Shown here one piece after another: positions 63,577 through 64,000 of a stretch of 64,000 nucleotides of DNA. Origin of the DNA: Cellulosimicrobium composti (lineage in GTDB: Bacteria; Actinomycetota; Actinomycetes; Actinomycetales; Cellulomonadaceae); the NCBI RefSeq assembly GCF_009711085.1, contig NZ_WMKA01000009.1, forward strand, positions 41,781-105,780, read 5' to 3'. Every line of letters begins with the position of its first letter. The stretch's first letter is position 1. The notes under the pieces were generated by a model. That model did no database searches. It saw nothing but the letters and a program-made list of their open reading frames with translations, and was not told the DNA's origin. The translations under genes were made by a program, and so were the position numbers.

Positions 63577-64000
63577 GTGGCTCCTTCCGCCCCGACCGCG
63601 CCGTCCGCCCGCCCGGGCCCGTCCCCGCACGGGTCCGACGTCCCGCCGCTGCGCCCGCGCGCGCTCGGCGTCAACACCTGGGTATGGACCTCGCCCCTGA
63701 CCGACGACGCGCTGCGCGGCATCGCGCCGCGCGTGGCCGGGTGGGGGTTCGACGTGCTCGAGCTCCCCGTCGAGAACCCGGGGGACTGGGACCCCGCGAC
63801 GGCGGCCGCCGTCCTCGCCGACCACGGGCTCGGCGCGAGCGTCTCGCTCGTCATGGGGGAGGGCCGCGAGCTCGTCGCCGCGGACGCCGCGACGGTGCGC
63901 TCGACCCAGGACTACCTGCGCCACGTCGTCGACGTCGCGCACACCGTCGGCGCCCCGGTGATCGGCGGGCCCGCGTACGCGTCCGTGGGCCGCACGTGGC
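63577..64000 (+). CDS. Sugar phosphate isomerase/epimerase-family TIM barrel (second; cut by window end)
   Basis: The first 141 codons of a second xylose-isomerase-like barrel run to the window edge without a stop. After a Pro/Ala-rich start of about 28 residues come LGVNTWVWTSPLTDDALRGI, VAGWGFDVLELPVENPGDWD, HGLGASVSLVMGEGREL and RSTQDYLRHVVDVAHTVGAP, then VIGGPAYASVGRTW. This pattern is that of D-psicose/D-tagatose 3-epimerase-like proteins (Glu in LELP would be an early active-site residue). GAGAGAG lies about 6 nt before GTG 63577. It may continue the sugar-modification cluster beyond the window. Confidence 0.8.
   Translation, partial: MAPSAPTAPSARPGPSPHGSDVPPLRPRALGVNTWVWTSPLTDDALRGIAPRVAGWGFDVLELPVENPGDWDPATAAAVLADHGLGASVSLVMGEGRELVAADAATVRSTQDYLRHVVDVAHTVGAPVIGGPAYASVGRTW

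Overview
The window is a very GC-rich (roughly 74 %) stretch of an actinobacterial chromosome. A secreted GH5 mannanase with a CBM2, the GlgE/TreS/Mak trehalose-glycogen route, frequent GTG starts, leaderless-type promoters and an AdhE under a Rex-type operator point to a facultatively fermentative, polysaccharide-degrading member of the Micrococcales (Cellulosimicrobium, Cellulomonas or Isoptericola-like). The genus is an inference from gene content. No rRNA, tRNA, CRISPR array, transposase or phage gene was recognised.

Layout. (1) 0.1-16.8 kb: mannanase; minus-strand operon glgE-treS-mak; divergent glgP; an orphan AbiEi/DUF559-type gene; a multi-pass membrane protein; an FAD dehydrogenase; glgX. 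This is alpha-glucan and trehalose metabolism interrupted by genes of unknown role. The segment 9.9-12.7 kb carries a family of 21-bp-phased intergenic repeats lying 3' of genes. (2) 16.9-26.3 kb: a widely conserved actinobacterial block: etfB-etfA, a PhoX phosphatase with a PHO-box-like promoter, an APH-type phosphotransferase, cysteine desulfurase, mnmA and a truncated MetE-like protein. (3) 26.5-38.7 kb: beta-phosphoglucomutase plus GH65 phosphorylase, a prolyl oligopeptidase, adhE, a small XRE regulator with a DUF6907-like protein, a NarL-type two-component pair and a small VanY-like peptidase. These lie between the MetE-like gene and ligA, which are close neighbours in other actinobacteria. 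(4) 38.8-41.2 kb: ligA. (5) 41.2-64 kb: a large carbohydrate-uptake and modification region. It holds a DHDPS/KDG-aldolase family protein, ThuA, a ROK repressor, two complete CUT2-type sugar ABC importers, two Gfo/Idh/MocA oxidoreductases, two xylose-isomerase-like TIM-barrel proteins (the second cut by the window edge) and a 1659-residue secreted ThuA-glucose/sorbosone dehydrogenase-PKD-CBM6-ConA mosaic.

How the genes work together. The first third moves glucose between maltose/trehalose, maltose 1-phosphate, alpha-glucan and glucose 1-phosphate. The GH65 and beta-PGM pair feeds beta-glucose 1-phosphate into glycolysis. AdhE allows NADH disposal when the Rex-type operator is free. The last third looks like one regulon: a 24-bp motif overlaps the -35 box of three promoters, two of which head the ABC/Gfo-Idh operons, and a ROK repressor is encoded divergently. 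Its enzyme set (Gfo/Idh oxidoreductase, TIM-barrel isomerase-like proteins, ThuA) resembles 3-keto-glycoside pathways, so I suggest, as inference only, an oxidative glycoside-catabolic system with a secreted first-step enzyme.
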